From Toxoplasma gondii ME49 (lineage: Eukaryota > Apicomplexa > Conoidasida > Eucoccidiorida > Sarcocystidae): a stretch of 64,000 nt of DNA. The stretch spans positions 3,186,458 to 3,250,457 of the forward strand of contig NC_031476.1 in NCBI RefSeq assembly GCF_000006565.2. The letters run 5' to 3'. The stretch's first letter is position 1. Each line of letters opens with the position of its first letter. This document shows positions 37,794 to 48,840 of this stretch, in pieces. Under the pieces are notes generated by a model. The model saw nothing but the letters and a program-made list of their open reading frames with translations. It did not search any database and was not told the DNA's origin. The position numbers and the translations under genes are program-made.

Positions 37794-39965
37794 TCATTCA
37801 CCATGTTTCGCATCCGATGTAAGCCGCTGAAGAGCGTCCATTCGCTGCTGCAGCTCACTGGCTTGGCGCCACGAAGCCTGGAGCGCAGCCTGGTGAATGC
37901 CCAGCACCTGCGCGACAGTACCCAGAGGGCCCGGCTGGAATCTCTCGGTTGCTTCAGAAAGAGCGAGGCCTACGTCGTTTAGTTGCTCGTCGATGTTTCG
38001 CAACCTTCTAGACAAGAGCTCTTCTTCAGAAGAAGAGTGAAACCCGCTCTCCGCTTCCCATTCTCTCTGCACACGCTGCGCTAGAGCGTCCCCTCCTGCA
38101 GCCCCGGTCGGGTCGCCATTGTCTTGGGGAATCTGCCGAAGAACCGAAGCTTCCACGGAGGCCAGCAACGTCAAAAGATCCCTTTGCTGGCGCTCAAGCC
38201 CATCGATGAAGTCGCAGATGTAGGTCTGGCGCTTCTCAATCTTGATCTGTTCTTCCCGCAAAGCATGGAGTTTCTTGCTCTCTTCAATCATCGCCTTCTC
38301 TACACTCCCCACTTCCTCGGCAACCTCGTTGAACCGCCGCACGCGGCGCTGCAGTCTCTTCTCCCACTTGGCCAGAACTTCTTCCACCCGCTCGTGCTGC
38401 AGTGTCTCCAGCGCGACTTGCTGAGGCGGCGGCAAAGTCTCCGCGGTGGTGGCACCGCTCGCTGTGGCTCCAGCGGGTCCCGAGGCCCCCTGGAGCTTTT
38501 CAGGTGCCTTCGCCGAGCCCGCGGCCGCCGCCCCGAAAAGACCTCCAGCCGCTGCGTTTCCAGAGCTCCCCGAATTCGCAGTCGAAGACGCGCCGAGCCC
38601 CGCTCCAAAAGGCGCAGAGACCGAGGAAGAAGAGGCACTGTCTCCTGCCGGCTTTGTGCCTGTCGCACCACCGGCGGCTGGCGCTGCAGCAGCCCCGAAA
38701 AGCGAAGTCGTCGCCCCAGTGCTTGAGGCCGCACTGGCGGCCTTTGTGTCACCGAACAGCGACGAGGAACCCAGGAGCCCAGTCGCGCCCCCAGTCGCCT
38801 TTGTCCCTTCAGCAGGGGCTGCAGACGCCGCCGGTGCTTCTGTGCCCTTTGCGGTCGCCTGCTTCTCTGCCGTATGCGCTCCAGCCCCATCAGCTGCAGG
38901 CTTCGCCCCAAAGAGGCCTGTCCCCGCGGTCGACGGCTGCGAGGAGCCTGCCACCGCCCCGAAGAGACCTGTCCCCGCGGTCGACGGCTGCGAGGCACTC
39001 GACGCCGCCCCAAACAGGCCTGTCCCCGCGGTCGACGGCTGCGAGGCACTCGACGCCGCCCCAAACAGGCCTGTCCCCGCGGTCGACGGCTGCGAGGCAC
39101 TCGACGCCGCCCCAAACAGGCCTGTCCCCGCGGTCGACGGCTGCGAGGCACTCGACGCCGCCCCAAACAGACCTGTCCCCGCGGTCGACGGCTGCGAGGA
39201 GCTCGACGCCGCCCCAAACAGACCTGTCCCCGCGGTCGACGGCTGCGAGGAGCTCGACGCCGCCCCAAACAGACCTGTCCCCGCGGTCGACGGCTGCGAG
39301 GAGCTCGACGCCGCCCCAAACAGACCTGTCCCCGCGGTCGACGGCTGCGAGGCACTCGACGTCGCCCCAAACAGGCCTGTCCCCGCGGTCGACGGCTGCG
39401 AGGCACTCGACGTCGCCCCGAAGAGGCCTGTCCCTGCGGCGGGTGCGGTGGTGGCTGCCGCGGCGCCCCCGGTGCCTTGGGCTCCAGTCGAAGACCCAAA
39501 CAGCCCGCCAGCGGGGGCTCCAGTGGCGTCGGCCCCAGCAGGCTTTGCCAAAGCCCCAAAGAGGGCGCTTCCCGAGCCTGACGCGGTTCCAGTGGAAGCT
39601 GCCTGTGCACTTGCTGTAGAGGCAGGCACGGTGCTTCCAAATAGCGACGGTTTCGCTGCGGAGGCTGAGCCGAAGAGTCCACTGCCGGTGCTCGGTGACG
39701 ACAGGGTCTGGCCCGAAGAAACAATCGAAGTCGAGGCAGCCCCAAAGAGCGAAGCTCCCCCCGTCGTGCCTCCAAAGAGGCTCGGTGTCGCTGTCCCCGA
39801 ACCTGCTGGGGCTGCGCCGAAGAGCCCCCCGGGCTTCGAGGTTCCAGAGGACCCCCCAAACAGAGATGACGAAGAAGAAGCAAAGGGACTGGAAGTTGAA
39901 CCGAAGAGGCCGCCGCCCCCGCCCCCCGAGGCGGCGGAAGACGTGGTTGCCGTGTTGCCGAACAT
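37794..39965 (-). CDS. NUP62: FG nucleoporin of the Nup62/Nsp1 type
   Basis: Single exon, 723 residues. It forms part of the central transport channel of the nuclear pore. Residues 1-500 are Gly/Ala/Ser/Thr/Pro-rich with many GLFG, SLFG and ALFG motifs, including ten 17-residue units (GLFGAASSASQPSTAGT and variants). After a Gly/Ala linker, about residues 520-723 form a long charged coiled coil starting near ALETLQHERVEEVLAKWEK and including EEQIKIEKRQTYICDFIDGL. Its order and spacing resemble the Nsp1/Nup62 C-terminal domain, which in other eukaryotes pairs with the Nup54 and Nup58 coiled coils. The FG type is unusual: Nup62/Nsp1 usually carries FxFG repeats, whereas this protein carries GLFG. 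Long open frames on the opposite strand and in other frames are shadows of its GC-rich repeats. Confidence 0.9.
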   Translation of the reverse strand: MFGNTATTSSAASGGGGGGLFGSTSSPFASSSSSLFGGSSGTSKPGGLFGAAPAGSGTATPSLFGGTTGGASLFGAASTSIVSSGQTLSSPSTGSGLFGSASAAKPSLFGSTVPASTASAQAASTGTASGSGSALFGALAKPAGADATGAPAGGLFGSSTGAQGTGGAAAATTAPAAGTGLFGATSSASQPSTAGTGLFGATSSASQPSTAGTGLFGAASSSSQPSTAGTGLFGAASSSSQPSTAGTGLFGAASSSSQPSTAGTGLFGAASSASQPSTAGTGLFGAASSASQPSTAGTGLFGAASSASQPSTAGTGLFGAASSASQPSTAGTGLFGAVAGSSQPSTAGTGLFGAKPAADGAGAHTAEKQATAKGTEAPAASAAPAEGTKATGGATGLLGSSSLFGDTKAASAASSTGATTSLFGAAAAPAAGGATGTKPAGDSASSSSVSAPFGAGLGASSTANSGSSGNAAAGGLFGAAAAGSAKAPEKLQGASGPAGATASGATTAETLPPPQQVALETLQHERVEEVLAKWEKRLQRRVRRFNEVAEEVGSVEKAMIEESKKLHALREEQIKIEKRQTYICDFIDGLERQQRDLLTLLASVEASVLRQIPQDNGDPTGAAGGDALAQRVQREWEAESGFHSSSEEELLSRRLRNIDEQLNDVGLALSEATERFQPGPLGTVAQVLGIHQAALQASWRQASELQQRMDALQRLTSDAKHGE
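38911..39420 (-). repeat. Ten tandem 51-bp units encoding GLFG repeats
   Basis: The segment AAGAGGCCTG recurs at 38911 and 39421, exactly 510 bases apart, spanning ten 51-bp units. Each unit contains CCGCGGTCGACGGCTGCGAG with very few substitutions, so the array is young or homogenised. Units fall into subtypes by the codons after GLFGA (SSSS, SSAS, TSSAS, VAGSS), which are clustered: neighbouring units are most alike. Confidence 0.95.
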
Positions 39966-42407
39966 CCCAGATCTGAAGAGAAGACCGGGTGCGACGCCTC
40001 AGAGAGCAGACGCGGAGACGGGGATCGGAGGGAGGAGAGAACAGGGCAAGGAGGAAGTAACGGCACCTGACGAATAAGGCAAGAGAAGAAGCGAGGAAAC
40101 GAAGAAGAAAAGCAGCAGAAAGACACCAGAAACGGGACGAGGACGGAGGGCGGAGAGGAACTAACACGACAAATAGACAGGGAGTTTCGACAAGCGGAGT
40201 TTCCCCACCTGGGAGGTTTACGAATTAGGAGACAAAAAACTCGACAACGATGAAGAACTCGAAGAAAAAGAGGAGATATTAACAGAATGTCACAGTTTTC
40301 GGAACTCAAAAACCGCGAGTCGACCTCACGGCCGGGCGTTGTTTATCATTCTCGAGTTGAGAGACAGCTGCCCCAAAAGACTTGACCGACCTCCGTCCCT
40401 CGTCGAACTCGTCGGTGTCGATTCAAGGTATTTTCCCCTTTTTGGCGAAGGGTCATTGGGTTGATTGCATCGAACATTTCTTGGCTGCTACGCAAAGAAG
40501 TTCCTTTGCTGTGTCGCACTATAGTGGGTGACACAACCCCGTTCGCAGACTCCGCACATGCATATACGCATTCGTCCAACATGCACACAAAGCGTGTGTA
40601 ATAGAAACTCGTTCAAGCCACGGAAAGAAGAGTCAAAAACATAACAGTATCGAACGCTTTCCCGAATTAACCAGAGCTTGTTTCCGGCTAGTCCTAAATC
40701 GACTCGGTTACCTTGTGGCTTTTTCTAGCAGGACAGAGAGTGATTACTACGCGTGATCGGTGACAAAGCTCGACTATAGCCAGCAAACACGCGAAGTGCG
40801 CGCGATGAGCCATCACTAGACGAAGAAACAAAGGTTCCTCAGTGTATAATTGTTCATAGAATCACACCTACATGACATCCAGGTGGACAGTCATCCAAGG
40901 ATGAAAGTGTAAGGACATACGCCGTTGGGTGTTTCGAACTTTCATGACAGAATGCAAGCCAAGAACTCTCTGAAGCTCAGGCAACCGCACTGACGTAGTG
41001 GCAACCCTCTCTATATAGATGTATATATATATTATGTGCATCAGAAAAGCAAATATACCGGCACTTTCCTAGATGTGCCTGAGTATCGAATATCAGCTGA
41101 GAGTTCTTGGATACAGCAGAAGTCCTCGATTCATACTCTCGTCCTGTGGCTTTTGCAGGCCATTCTTCCCTGTGTTTTCGTGAGGGCGCCGGTGGAGAAG
41201 GTGTGCCTGTGCGAGCGCACTTGCCAGGCCAGTGTCGAACTAAATTTACGATCTGATCGTTTTAGTTGCGTTCCTATCGTGACCTCGAGCGTGCCTCCTG
41301 CTTCGCCAGAGAACTCTCTCGGTTAGATCTAGAGGGCCTTTGATTTTTTTCTGCGCTACTGGACCGCTGCATTACGGGATTTTGACATATCTTTTCTCTC
41401 TGCACTCACAAGACTCAACTCCGCGGAGGTAGCACCTCTGCACTCAAAACCTCACGACAGGGTATTGTCCAATAGCGCAACGCATTTCAGAAACGACGCT
41501 GGAGCTGCTTCAATTAGTGAAGCACAATGCAGCAATCTTGCATGCGGGTCGGCCTTAGGCTTTTCGAACCTTCGTTAACGCAGCTCAATTACGGTCTTCA
41601 ACAAGGGTCGTGTGTTCTGGTTTGGCTCCGGAGTGTATTTGGGACCCGGATACTCTGGCGACTAATATCAAGCTTGGAAGAACTAAAGAGATTGCGCAGT
41701 TTTTAGGCGACACAAAGCGACTGGCGGGGACTTATTCCACCGAAGGTTGTCCCTGCGAAGCCGAAAAACATTTTCATACTATCCTTTATAGTTCCCGTGC
41801 GGTTAGCGGAAACGGACAGGATCGCTGGTCCGCTTGGATTCTGCGACTTCCCTAAAAGTTGGGAGCCTGCACGCTTGTCGTTGATTGTCTTGACCCGACA
41901 AAACAGCAGATGCCAACACAGAAGACCGCATGTCTGTGCATTCGTACACGTCGTGGTTCATGCGTGGAGCTTCATACTGATGGATACGTATGCAAGGACG
42001 TAGCCGTCAAGATATCAGCATCTATTTGCCTGCGTGCTTCGTCTGTAAGGATTTAGTGCAAATCGCCATGCTTAGTCGTGCGCCGACTGACATCTGTACG
42101 TCGATATGCACTGGCTGACATAGACACTAGAGAATGCGATTTATGAAACCTGCATTGTCGCTCGGTGAGCTCTGTTGTTTCTTGGCATGTTCTGTTAGCA
42201 TGCATGTTTGAGTAGCGGAAGTGGAGCCAAGCAGAAGGTCGCCGTTTCACTCCTGGTGGAACCAGAGCGTGAGCAGCCTAGCAACGAACGCAAGAGCGAC
42301 ATTGCGAGGCCAAGGCCCGCCTATGGACAGTTTGCGAAACATGCTTAGACTCTCTCCTCGCGCCGTTTCCACGGGTGTCTAGCCATAGTGCTTTTTCGGA
42401 TCCCCTC
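39966..42407. other. Intergenic region, no supported gene
   Basis: About 2.4 kb between the nucleoporin start and the SSF1-like stop, both on the minus strand. It must hold the nucleoporin promoter and the SSF1-like 3' UTR. Short frames only; none has domain or splice support. Confidence 0.5.
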
Positions 42408-45400
42408 TCACGTTTTCCCGGAAGCGTTTCCACTTTGCTGCTTCGCCTTTTTGTATTTTTGGAGCACCATGTCGGCAGACGAAAGTTTCTTTTTCCCGCC
42501 GCGACCCGCCGTGCCCGCGTGGGGCTTTCCTTGTTTTTTCTCATCCTTTCCCATCTTGGCACTTCCCCGCTTGTGGCTCTGATGGCCGCGCGCAGACACC
42601 GTCTCAATGACGCTCGAGCTTTCTGCTGGCGGGTCCACGGTCTTCTTCCTCTTGCTCTTGAAGGAAAAAGGATGGAACCTGCAGAAACGAGGACAGACGC
42701 GCCACGCAAACCCAGTAAAGAAGCCGTTTAGGCGAAAAACGCGTTGAAAAGCGACAAACCGTCACGCTTGGCCAGAAGGCAAAATTCCCACTGAGCAGCC
42801 ACAGTGGCACGGAAACACTCGAGCGAAAGAAGTTGCACGAGGGTCACCCCCCAGCAGGGACCCCTTTCCGTGCTAAATTGCATGCAACGTGCATGCGGAG
42901 AAGCGAAAAGTAACAACTCAGACAGAGCTTTGATGGACTGCGTGATCAGCGAACAAAGTCGAACAAAGGTTTGTGTCCAGTGCCAACCGGAACGGGAGCT
43001 GCAACAGGCACTTTTTCCAAGACCGAGCAAGTCACTCTGCCGGTCTCGGCACAGTCTGTTCTCTTCAAGAAAACATCGATCGGCATGCACGTCGGCAAGC
43101 ATGCAGCTGCTAAGGACGCCTCATGCGTTTGCCTCCTGTGCGACGGTTGCCTTCGTTTCCGAAAACCTTTGTCGCTTTTCCAAATGTGCCCCCATAGATT
43201 TAATTTGCACGTTTGATGAAAAACTAAATGCATGCATGTTGATGCATCTTCGGTCACCCCCATCTGTGTATGGACAACTTCCATATTTTCCTGCATACCA
43301 CGGGAGAAAAGTAACGAGTGAGATACGGGCAGACAGAGATGCGTTCGCAAAGTCATAGAGAAACGCATTTCTTTGCAGACACAGTGAAAAGCTGCAGAAA
43401 CGTTGAGGGACCCCGTGAGGCATCTGAACAGCGGCTCAGTTGGTGTGCATCCATCTTACCTCTTTCGCTGCCTGCCCGGTCCAGCCTCTTCATTGTCCTC
43501 TGCCTCGTCGTCTGCAGATGCATCGGCGTCGTCGTCTGTGTCGCTGTCTCCATCGGAGTCCGAGGCGTCTACGCCTTTTGTTCTTCTCTGCCTCTCTTTT
43601 CTCCCTTCCTCCCCGCTTTCGTCACCTGAACCTCCCTCGTCTCCGCTAGAAGCAGCAGCTCTGGCCTTGCCATTGGTTCCTTCCTTCTTCACTCCCTTCG
43701 TCCCTGACACCTGCTCGTCTCCACTGCCAGAAGCGGCGCTAGAACCGTCGCTGTCGTCTTCTCTGTCTCGTCTCTTCTTCTTCATCTGCAGCTCTACAGC
43801 CCTCTCCATTTCCTCTCTCTGCCGCCTGCGAAGCGACACCGGAAACGCGCAGCAATGCAGTTGCCCGCAGTGGCGAAAAGGACGCAAACTAAAAACGAAA
43901 CTAAGGTGAGAAACCCCACAGAGGCGATGCATGCACCGGCGAGTGTGTTAGCGAAAACGACGCTGCCGACGAGGATGAGGAGAATTCAGCAGTCCACAGG
44001 GTGCATACACGAGAGGACAATTCGAGAGGCAACAAATCGAGAATGGAAGAGCAACTACACCCGGTGGGAGCAGAGCATCGCGATGGGCACGAGGGCGCCA
44101 CAAAAGCCTTACTGTCGCTCGGCCTTCACAGCCGCCTCCTTCGCCTTCAACATGCGCAGCTCTTCTGGAGTCTTCGAAATAAAGTGGTGATAGAGAACTG
44201 AAAGAAACCAATATCACAATGCGGAGAGAAAAGGAATGCCATCACGCATGTACTACGGTCTCTGCTCCACCAAACGTGGAGTCCAAACATACAGAGCTAC
44301 CTCCACATACGAACGCTTGCACGTAAATACATCGACGCTCTTGCTTTTCAACTTGTGACTCTATCTATCTATCTATCTATCTATCTCTCTACCTGTTTAC
44401 CCATATGCATATATACATATGTAGACCCATACATATATGCCTGTATGTGTGTTTATATATATATATATATACATATTTTTATATAGGTTCTTCGTTGAGA
44501 TGCAAATGCGCCTAGACGTTTTTTCGGCAGTTGGAATCAGTTCCCGCGAATTGCGTTCTGCGCGTTTCCTCTTTTTCGCTCTGTTCGCGCGAAGCACTGC
44601 CGTCGGCGTTCCACGTTTGACCCCCTGGTTTCCACACCTCTTCCGGCGCAGACGTCCTCCTCGATTTTGACAAGTTGCAGCTCCATTCTGGGTCCGAGTT
44701 CGACAAGCGCAATGGCCATTCTCCACATTTCGTCTCTGTGTCCCGCGTCCTCATCTTCGTCTCCGTCTTCTTCGTCTTCTCGCTCGCGCTTCTTTTTCGC
44801 TTCGCGGAGCTCGCCGTCAGCGCAAGAGCTGAGCAGCGCGTTCAAGCCGCCCTGCGGCTGGTTCGTTCTCGCAGGCGCGGGGCAGGTCGCCTTCGCAGTG
44901 CGCGAGTCGAACGCGACCACCGTCTCCTCTTCCTCGGCTTCGCTGTCTGAGAAACAGCTTCCGCGGCGCTCGCGGTGGAGAGTGATGTCGCAGATATCCA
45001 CGTCTCTGCGCTTGAGGCGCGACTGCCGCTCCTCGTCTGACGCCTCGCTGGCATCCCGTAGGGCCTCGCCGCTCTGCAAACATGCCCGTGCATGCGCTTC
45101 GCGCTCGCTCTCGCGCTGCGGCGTAGCCTCGCGAAGGCCCAAACTCCTGAAAATTTTCCGCTCCACTGCCGGCCGCGACGCCGCCTCCACGAGACGCCGA
45201 ACGCCCGACGTCACTCCGGCCGCGCGTCTGACGATCGCGTACTGCCGAAAGAGGTATGTGAAACGCGTTTTCGACGACCCAGACGCCGGCGTATGCTGGC
45301 GCCGATACAGCGCAACGCGCCGGCACTCCGACAACTAAACAGAGAAACCAGACAACACACACCAGAGACGCAAGAGGCTTCCGCACCGCGACTCGCGACG

Positions 45401-46463
45401 AGGCCGTTATAATAAGAGACGGACTCGAGACACAGATGGACGCTGGACGGCGCAGCTCCGAGCCGTTTTCAAGGCGCCGTGGTGGAGACAGACTGGAGAC
45501 AGATAAAAAAAAGGAGACACTTTAGAGGGGAGTCCAGGACAGGCGAGAGCGAGAGGGACGGTCGCCAGGGAGAGGCAACAGACGGAAGACACTGTGCTCA
45601 GTGCCGCAGAAACGCTCTGTTCCCCAGAGAGGCGCTCAACTGTAAATGTGCGATCCCTTGGCCACAAGATGTATGTCTGCATACAGAAGGGTACTTGGGT
45701 GTTCCGTCCATCTGCGTTGAGAGGCTGGCAAAACAGTCAAGGACTTTTTCTGTCGCTCCACGGACGCCTGTTGTCTGCTGGTTTGTTCGATTTCCGTCTC
45801 TCACGTCTCTTTCCTTCGACTTGCCGTTTTTCTTCCCCACTCCCTTTCGGTCGCTCTCACCGGCACAGTTTGGACGTCGATTGCAGGGAAGACGTTTTTC
45901 ATCATTTTTGTGACGAGCTGTTCGACGTCTTGGGCCTGGAGCGCAGCTCTGGCGTTGCCGGGGTCGCATTTGTCTCCTCCGTTCCTCTTGTCTCCAGCGC
46001 TGCCGCCACTGAAGAGGAGCAGCGCGGGCGACCTGAAGTCTCTGGAGTCGTTTCTCGCCTTGAGACCGGCGGCTTTTCGTACGTCCTTCATCAGCGAGAA
46101 CTTCGACACTTGGAAGGTGAGTGTCGGGCCGCTCGGCAGCTGCGCAACTTTCAGGTAGACGCCGGCCTCGGTTTGAGAGACAGCCTGCAGATGTGTGACG
46201 CCGAGGAGCGAGGAAACGGCGACAAAGTCCTTGAGTTTGTTGCTGCGCTTCTCGCGAAGACGCGAGCTGCAGTATGGCGACATCAGCATGCGCAGGTCTT
46301 GGACGAGGAGCCTCGCGGCAGGCGTCAAGCGCCCCCGCTTCACCACGAAGGAGCACGGTGCCGAGGGAGAAGAAGACGGCTGGCGAGCGTCGCTCTCTTC
46401 CTCCCCTGCGGCGCCGCGCGCTGCGCGCCGCGAGGACTTCCCAGGCCGACGGCGTCGCCCCAT
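42408..46463 (-). CDS. SSF1: Brix-domain ribosome biogenesis factor (SSF1/Peter Pan family)
   Basis: Nucleolar factor for 60S subunit assembly. Five exons: 46463-45861, 45334-44638, 44197-44113, 43825-43460 and 42654-42408. All phases agree, giving 665 residues. Start ATG is followed by a basic MGRRRRPGKSSRR stretch. Brix signatures include FVVKRGRLTPAARLLVQDLR, SNKLKDFVAV, LGVTHLQAVSQTEAGVYLKV, GPTLTFQVSKFSLMKDVRK, then in exon 2 RRVALYRRQH and VELGPRMELQLVKIEED, and in exon 3 LYHHFISKTPEEL. These match SSF1/PPAN better than the other Brix subfamilies (Brx1, Rpf1, Rpf2, Imp4), from memory of the family. An acidic insert of roughly 170 residues splits the Brix domain before the ELGPR motif. 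The C-terminus alternates acidic Ser/Asp/Glu and Lys/Arg-rich blocks, usual for nucleolar proteins. It diverges from the QCR7-like gene. Confidence 0.9.
44361..44480. repeat. CTAT tetranucleotide and TA microsatellites
   Basis: About seven copies of CTAT at 44361-44390, then mixed TATA/CATA sequence and a (TA)n run at about 44455-44472, in intron 2 of the SSF1-like gene. Confidence 0.9.
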
Positions 46464-47940
46464 GCCGCGAAGAAAGAGACAAAAGGACGCGAGAAGACAA
46501 GAAACACGAAGAGAAGAACCCAAAAGCAAGAGCAGTGAAGAAGACAAGATATCGAAGACAAAAATACGAAGGCTGGAGGGAAGAGAGAAGAGAATGAAGG
46601 AGGAAACGACAAGACGGGGAAATATATATATATATATAGAGAGAGAGAGTCTTTTCTTCTTGCTTGAGTCTTGAAGGCCGCGCTGACAGTTGAGATGAAG
46701 AGCAACGATGGGCAAAAAAGGGAGTTGCTGTGGCGCGTCTTGGGCCAGTGCTTGGAAGACAAGAGCGGGAAGTGCGACGAAGGAGGTAAGAAAATAAACG
46801 AACGAGAAAGAAGAAGAGAGACTTCTGGACAGATTGCGGAGCAATCGGAGAGTTGCGGTGCCCGACCAAGCGCGGGAGAGGGGCGAGGAAAGGGGGTTTT
46901 GAAGGCCTCGACCAGCTGAACCGACACTCGCGCAGAATTGCAGAGAAAAAGAAAACGGTCAGTTCCGTTTGAATTCTCTCTCGAGAAAAGTCAATGTGAA
47001 ACACTCGACCCTCGAGCGGGGATTCTGTGGGGCAGAGGTTCGCAAACCGAACCGGAGAGGAGGCATTTTGGGGAACCTACGCCCTGGGTCCTACAGTAGG
47101 AGCCCTCCACCCCCAGGCTGTCGAAGAGGGGCACAACGAATTCAGAGTGACCAAGAAAGGAAGAGAAGTTCGAAAGGTTCCCGCACACCGTCTTGGCTTC
47201 TCCAGTGAGATGTGACTTACACTCGACGCTGTCGTCTGTTCGCGGCTAGGTTCGCGAAAAAACGCGCGGTTGCATGCGGAAGCCGCCGAGGTCAAAGCCC
47301 CAAGCGGGCAGACACACGAAACAAGTCGCTTCAAGCGCTGAAACGTGGTTTTGTTTCAGTCTTTAAAGTGTCATTCGACGCGTTTGATTCGAAAGAGACG
47401 GGGGGCGCCAAGCTTCTCCTACTGCCTCTCCGGTTTCCCCAGTGCCGCGCGCCGCGATGTGTGCCGGAGGGGCAGCAGGCGGACGGCGCCAGCCGAACGG
47501 AGAGACACAACGAAAGCGTGACTTTTTCCTTTGAACCGTCATTCGCATCTCTGCCAGTCTTGGCCGAGGGTTCCTCTTCTTCTTACTCCTTCGTTCTGCG
47601 TCTTTGCGGCTGAGTTCTCGATTCTCTAAATGCTTCGTTCCAGAAGCAACCCTCGCAATGAACGCGAATATTTGGGCTCCTCTTCTTGTACCTTCTTGGC
47701 CTTCCCACTCTTCATCTTTGATCTAAGGTCGAGAAGGACTTTGCTCGCGTCTCTCGTTCTTCTCTGTTTTCTAACATCTGTGTAGAGCCAGGCATCCACC
47801 TGTGCATACAGCCACAAAGCTGTACGTGTCTACGTTGTATCGTCTTGTCGAATGCACGATGAAGAGCGGTCTTCCATCTCTTTATCTTCTGCATCCTCCT
47901 TTTCCTTCGCGATTTTTTTCTTCGTTGTTCGGTCCTAAGC
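46464..47940. other. Divergent promoter region of the SSF1-like and QCR7-like genes
   Basis: About 1.5 kb separates two start codons that point away from each other. It contains a short (TA)n-(GA)n run at 46622-46650. Small frames on both strands have no domain support. Pyrimidine-rich stretches just upstream of 47941 look like a 5' leader. Confidence 0.5.
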
Positions 47941-48448
47941 ATGAGTCTTCGCACGCCGGCGTTGCCGGAGGATTTTGCCTACTTTCCTGCCTGGTACGGG
48001 CGAGTGCCTTCTTTTGTCGAGCTCGCTGATTCTTCGCACAAGCTCTCCTGCGCCGAAGAGTGGTTTTCCTGGAGAGTCGCGAATCTGAACTCGCTCTACC
48101 TGACAAGCATCCACCACGCAGGTGAGAACGCATGCGCAGAACGAGATCGACAGAAACACAACGAAGTCGTGAGGACAACTCTCCCTGCATCTGCGCTCCA
48201 CACTGGCGCAACAGCATGCAGTTCGCCTCACAGACTTCCTCTCTTCAGTGCACGTTACTCGTCCTACATCAATCTACATAGATGTGTGTATATGCATGTA
48301 TGCATGTATCTATAGTCGTTGCACATGGATACACAAGTACCTATATATATATATATATATATATACATAGATAGATACATAGATAGATACATAGATAGAT
48401 AGATACATAGATAGATACATAGATAGATACATAGATAAGCTACTAAAC

Positions 48449-48482
<34 letters not shown>

Positions 48483-48840
48483 GTATGCATAAGGTCGGGA
48501 GAACATATATGTGTGGGGACTGATGGGCAGGTGTTTCGGTGCACATGGAACCGAGGAACGCGCTGAAAGCGATTTGCATGTGCTTTGGCTCGGGGATTCG
48601 ATCGCGTTTACCTGTCGAGGGCGAGCGGCGCATGCGGTGAGAACTGTTTGGAGCTTTTGTTTGTTTCCAGATCACCAACTGGCGCGAGTGTGGTTGGAAG
48701 GTCTGGACGACGTGATGTTCTGTCATGCGCTGAAGCGGATGCCCCTGGCAGAAAGACCTGGAAGCATGCAACAACGATTTCGCATCAAGTATCCCCTCAA
48801 CGACGTGTGGACATATCGCCAGCTCCCTCCGCATGCGTAG
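47941..48840 (+). CDS. Small mitochondrial-type protein, possible complex III subunit QCR7
   Basis: Two exons, 47941-48121 and 48671-48840, joined at a strong donor (GCAG then GTGAGAA) and acceptor (TTTCCAG), giving 116 residues. It is rich in Trp, Tyr and Leu in the first half. In exon 2 the pattern LARVWLEGLDDVMFCHALKRMP followed by RFRIKYPL resembles the QCR7 (UQCRB) core, where Gly-Leu, Asp-Asp, a run of helix, Arg-Leu-Pro and Arg-Ile-Arg occur in this order. The total length also suits QCR7 (about 110-130). The C-terminal half of QCR7 is not recognisable. I am confident of the gene but only moderately of the identity; a coccidian-specific respiratory subunit is the main alternative. Confidence 0.6.
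48335..48482. repeat. TA, GATA and GA microsatellites
   Basis: (TA)n at about 48342-48365, then nine or so imperfect ATAGATAGATAC units to about 48437, then (TA)n and (GA)n to 48482, filling the intron of the small QCR7-like gene. Confidence 0.9.

Noticed and set aside
38446..40077. 543-codon + strand open frame and several other long frames across the nucleoporin
   Set aside because: They overlap the GLFG repeat gene in other frames and show only Pro/Ala/Arg-rich repeats. The minus frame has a recognisable FG plus coiled-coil architecture and wins.
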